Origin: Pollutimonas harenae
GTDB lineage: Bacteria > Pseudomonadota > Gammaproteobacteria > Burkholderiales > Burkholderiaceae_B
Direction of reading: 5' to 3'
DNA: 64,000 nt
Assembly: GCF_004153685.1 (NCBI RefSeq)
Contig: NZ_SDQD01000004.1
Span: forward strand, 62,001 to 126,000
In this document: positions 61,957 to 64,000 of the stretch, piece after piece
How positions within the stretch are numbered: the first letter of the stretch is position 1
Layout of the letters: every line of letters starts with the position of its first letter
Position numbers and translations under genes: made by a program
Notes under the pieces: generated by a model
Databases searched by the model: none
Seen by the model: only the letters and a program-made list of their open reading frames with translations
What the model was told of the DNA's origin: nothing

Positions 61957-63057
61957 ATGAGTAAAGTCATCTTTCATCAGTCGCCAAAGTCTGGCAGTGC
62001 TGTGCAGGCCTCGGCGATCAATCGCTCTGCTGTTAGCAGTGCGCCGCTCGATGCACGGCACAGGCCGTTGCGAGACCTGCGTATTTCTGTGACTGATCGC
62101 TGTAATTTTCGCTGCACTTATTGCATGCCGCGAGAAGTATTTGGCAGCAACTATCAATTCATGCCGCATTCAGCGCTGCTTAGCTTCGAAGAGATCACGC
62201 GCATTGCCAGTCTGGCGGTGCAGCTGGGGGTTCAGAAAATTCGCCTGACTGGCGGCGAGCCTCTGTTGCGGAAAAATATCGAGACTCTGGTGGCCATGCT
62301 CGCAGCACTGCGCACACCCGATGGCTTGCCTATAGAGATCACTCTCACCACTAACGGCACGCTGCTCGAAAAGAAAGCACTGGCGCTCAAACAGGCTGGC
62401 TTATCCCGGGTGTCGGTGAGCCTGGATGCGCTGGACGAGCCATTATTCGAGCGCATGAGCGATAGCCAGGTCAGCGTCGATACCGTGTTGAGCGGTATCG
62501 AAGAAGCTGCGCGTGTGGGACTGGCACCGGTCAAGGTCAACATGGTGGTGCGCAAAGGCATGAACGATGATCAGATTGTGCCGATGGCCCGTCGATTCCG
62601 GCATACTGGTCATATTCTGCGTTTCATAGAATTCATGGATGTGGGCACGACCAACGGCTGGAATCTCGACGAGGTGCTGACAGGTGCCCAAATCCTGCAG
62701 CGCATCACTGACGAGTTTCCGCTCGAGCCCGTCGCCGCCAGCTATTCTGGCGAGGTGGCACGACGTTGGCGTTATACCGACCAGGCGGGCGAAATCGGGC
62801 TGATCACTAGCGTATCGCAACCATTCTGTGGAAGCTGTACGCGGGGGCGCCTGTCGCCCGAAGGCAAGTTTTTTCTTTGCCTGTTCGCCAGCCAGGGCCA
62901 TGATCTGCGTGCGCTCATGCGCAATGGTGCGAGCGATGCGCAGATGACCGCCGCGCTGGCTGGCATCTGGCAAGCACGAGACGATCACTATTCCGAGCAG
63001 CGCGGCCACAATACGGCAGGTCGCGAAAAAATCGAAATGAGCTATATAGGCGGATGA
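61957..63057 (+). CDS. moaA: GTP 3',8-cyclase MoaA
   Basis: A 366-residue radical SAM enzyme starting molybdenum-cofactor synthesis. The N-terminal cluster is [17 protein letters not shown] (Cys49, Cys53, Cys56); the C-terminal cluster is [35 protein letters not shown] binds SAM, and the protein ends in Gly-Gly. The first ~35 residues form an extension before the family start. It is 22 bp after the regulator, and it supplies the cofactor of FdsA. Confidence 0.94.
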   Translation: MSKVIFHQSPKSGSAVQASAINRSAVSSAPLDARHRPLRDLRISVTDRCNFRCTYCMPREVFGSNYQFMPHSALLSFEEITRIASLAVQLGVQKIRLTGGEPLLRKNIETLVAMLAALRTPDGLPIEITLTTNGTLLEKKALALKQAGLSRVSVSLDALDEPLFERMSDSQVSVDTVLSGIEEAARVGLAPVKVNMVVRKGMNDDQIVPMARRFRHTGHILRFIEFMDVGTTNGWNLDEVLTGAQILQRITDEFPLEPVAASYSGEVARRWRYTDQAGEIGLITSVSQPFCGSCTRGRLSPEGKFFLCLFASQGHDLRALMRNGASDAQMTAALAGIWQARDDHYSEQRGHNTAGREKIEMSYIGG

Positions 63058-63656
63058 TAGTCCCTGCCATGCTGACGGGCCTGGTTCTTGCTGGCGGTCA
63101 GGCCAGGCGCATGCAGGCTGGTCTGGGGACGGTCGTCGATAAAGGCTTGCTGGACGTGCGTGGTGAGCCGTTGGTTGCCCATGCCCAGCGCTTTCTTACA
63201 CCGCATGTACAAACGGTATTGATCAGTGCCAATCGTAATGCGCAGGCTTATGCAGTCTATGGCGAGGTCATAGCTGATGATGCCGCGTTGGGCGACAGCC
63301 TGGGGCCGTTGGCGGGTGTGGAACGGGCGCTGGCCATGGCCCGAACGCCCTGGCTGATGGTATTGCCTGTAGACGTGGTGAATGTGCCGCCAGACCTTGC
63401 ATCGAAGCTGCTGGCGGCAGTGGATGCCCATGTTGCACCTATTGCCTATGCCTGTACAACGGAGCGTGCGCATCCACTATGCATGGTGCTGCATGTGCGG
63501 CTGGCACACAGCTTGCGCCATTATCTGATGGGCGGTGATCGCAAAGTGCAGCTATGGCAAGACCAGCACCAGGCAGTGCCGGTCGTTTTTCAGGGTGATG
63601 GCCTTTTCTTGAATATCAATACGCCTGCAGACCTGGATCATGCCAGCCAGTGTTGA
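63054..63656 (+). CDS. mobA: Molybdenum cofactor guanylyltransferase
   Basis: A 200-residue nucleotidyltransferase that adds GMP to molybdopterin to give the bis-MGD used by formate dehydrogenase. [19 protein letters not shown] is the GTP loop with the GGxxRRM motif, and [33 protein letters not shown] and [12 protein letters not shown] follow. It overlaps moaA by 4 bp (ATGA) and its 3' end overlaps moeA on the other strand by 19 bp. A Met at codon 6 is an alternative start. Confidence 0.9.
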   Translation: MIVPAMLTGLVLAGGQARRMQAGLGTVVDKGLLDVRGEPLVAHAQRFLTPHVQTVLISANRNAQAYAVYGEVIADDAALGDSLGPLAGVERALAMARTPWLMVLPVDVVNVPPDLASKLLAAVDAHVAPIAYACTTERAHPLCMVLHVRLAHSLRHYLMGGDRKVQLWQDQHQAVPVVFQGDGLFLNINTPADLDHASQC

Positions 63657-64000
63657 AAATCGTAGTACGGAACGATATCGCCGTCTTTGATCGATGTATT
63701 GGCCGGAATCCGGGCAAGGCCGCTGGCCCATGACAAAGAGCTGATGATGCCGGAGCCTTGCTGCGGGTAGGGTTTCAGGTGAGTATGGCCTTCGATATTG
63801 GCCTGGGCATTGACCCGCAGAAATTCTTCACGACTATCCTTGAATTCTTTTTGGGTGCTCAGTTTGCCGTACCCTAGCGGCGGCATGATGCGGGTCCGGC
63901 CTTGCATGCTTCGCAGCAAGGGGCTGACCAGCAGGGTAAAGACGGCAAAGGCCGACACCGGATTGCCCGGCAGGCAGACGATAGGTTTGTTGGCGGCATG
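63638..64000 (-). CDS. moeA: Molybdopterin molybdenumtransferase MoeA, C-terminal part (5' truncated by the window)
   Basis: A frame of 120 residues open at the right edge. Just inside the window it reads HAANKPIVCLPGNPVSAFAV, and LPGNPVS is the molybdate-binding signature of MoeA. The C-terminal domain IV follows and ends [10 protein letters not shown]. The N-terminal part lies beyond base 64000. It is convergent with mobA. Confidence 0.92.
   Translation of the reverse strand, partial: HAANKPIVCLPGNPVSAFAVFTLLVSPLLRSMQGRTRIMPPLGYGKLSTQKEFKDSREEFLRVNAQANIEGHTHLKPYPQQGSGIISSLSWASGLARIPANTSIKDGDIVPYYDFQHWLA

Noticed and set aside
1-64000. CRISPR array, prophage, toxin-antitoxin pair or insertion sequence
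   Set aside because: No regularly spaced repeats, phage structural genes, small paired toxin/antitoxin frames or transposase sequences were seen on reading both strands.

Overview
The window looks like chromosomal DNA of a betaproteobacterium, most likely Burkholderiales/Alcaligenaceae (Bordetella-Achromobacter-Pusillimonas type). The grounds are the moderately high GC, the housekeeping order lolB-ispE-tRNA(Gln)-prs-rplY-pth-ychF, a fdsGBACD-type NAD-dependent formate dehydrogenase operon, and protein sequences that read as this family throughout. No insertion sequence, prophage, integrase, CRISPR array or rRNA is visible, so the layout looks like a stable core with metabolic cassettes.

Layout. 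1-2.9 kb: the 3' part of a MocR-like aminotransferase, then a minus-strand OsmC-thyA-folA group. 3.1-7.3 kb: a respiratory operon for an unusual C-family (cbb3-type) oxidase whose CcoN carries a CcoS-like N-terminus, with CcoO-like and single-haem cytochrome c subunits, a Sco protein and an unknown membrane protein; coq7 follows. 8.0-8.5 kb: a gene-free stretch with a well-formed small-RNA transcription unit. 8.5-21.4 kb: a surface polysaccharide locus (WecA-like transferase, UDP-HexNAc dehydrogenase and epimerase, MurJ/MVF flippase, AsnB-like amidotransferase, four GT4 domains in three proteins, phosphohexomutase). 21.5-28.6 kb: an FAD-linked 2-hydroxyacid dehydrogenase and a homogentisate catabolic operon with an FAD monooxygenase, a DUF2783-like small protein and an atypical metallo-beta-lactamase-fold protein, with a large perfect palindrome at the promoter. 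28.6-37.8 kb: mutM and housekeeping genes. 37.8-47.1 kb: a LysR-MFS pair divergent from a gamma-glutamyltransferase plus a peptide/glutathione-type ABC importer. 47.2-52.7 kb: serA, MarR, a nitric-oxide response operon (truncated haemoglobin, NnrS, NsrR) with an NsrR-like operator, a GNAT gene, a DUF442 gene and a universal stress protein with an FNR-like promoter. 52.8-64 kb: formate dehydrogenase fdsGBACD, an oxalate/formate-type antiporter with a 45-residue companion peptide, a divergent regulator, and molybdenum-cofactor genes moaA, mobA and part of moeA.

The genes form coherent modules. Formate transport, formate oxidation and Mo-bis-guanine-dinucleotide cofactor synthesis sit together. 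A micro-oxic theme (high-affinity oxidase, FNR-like site at usp, NO defence) recurs. The least understood items are the CcoS-CcoN fusion oxidase operon, the small RNA with an anti-Shine-Dalgarno loop at about 8.2-8.34 kb, the uronamide-type glycan locus, and the monooxygenase/MBL part of the homogentisate operon. Starts were chosen from family length, ribosome-binding sites and gene overlaps. No database search was possible.
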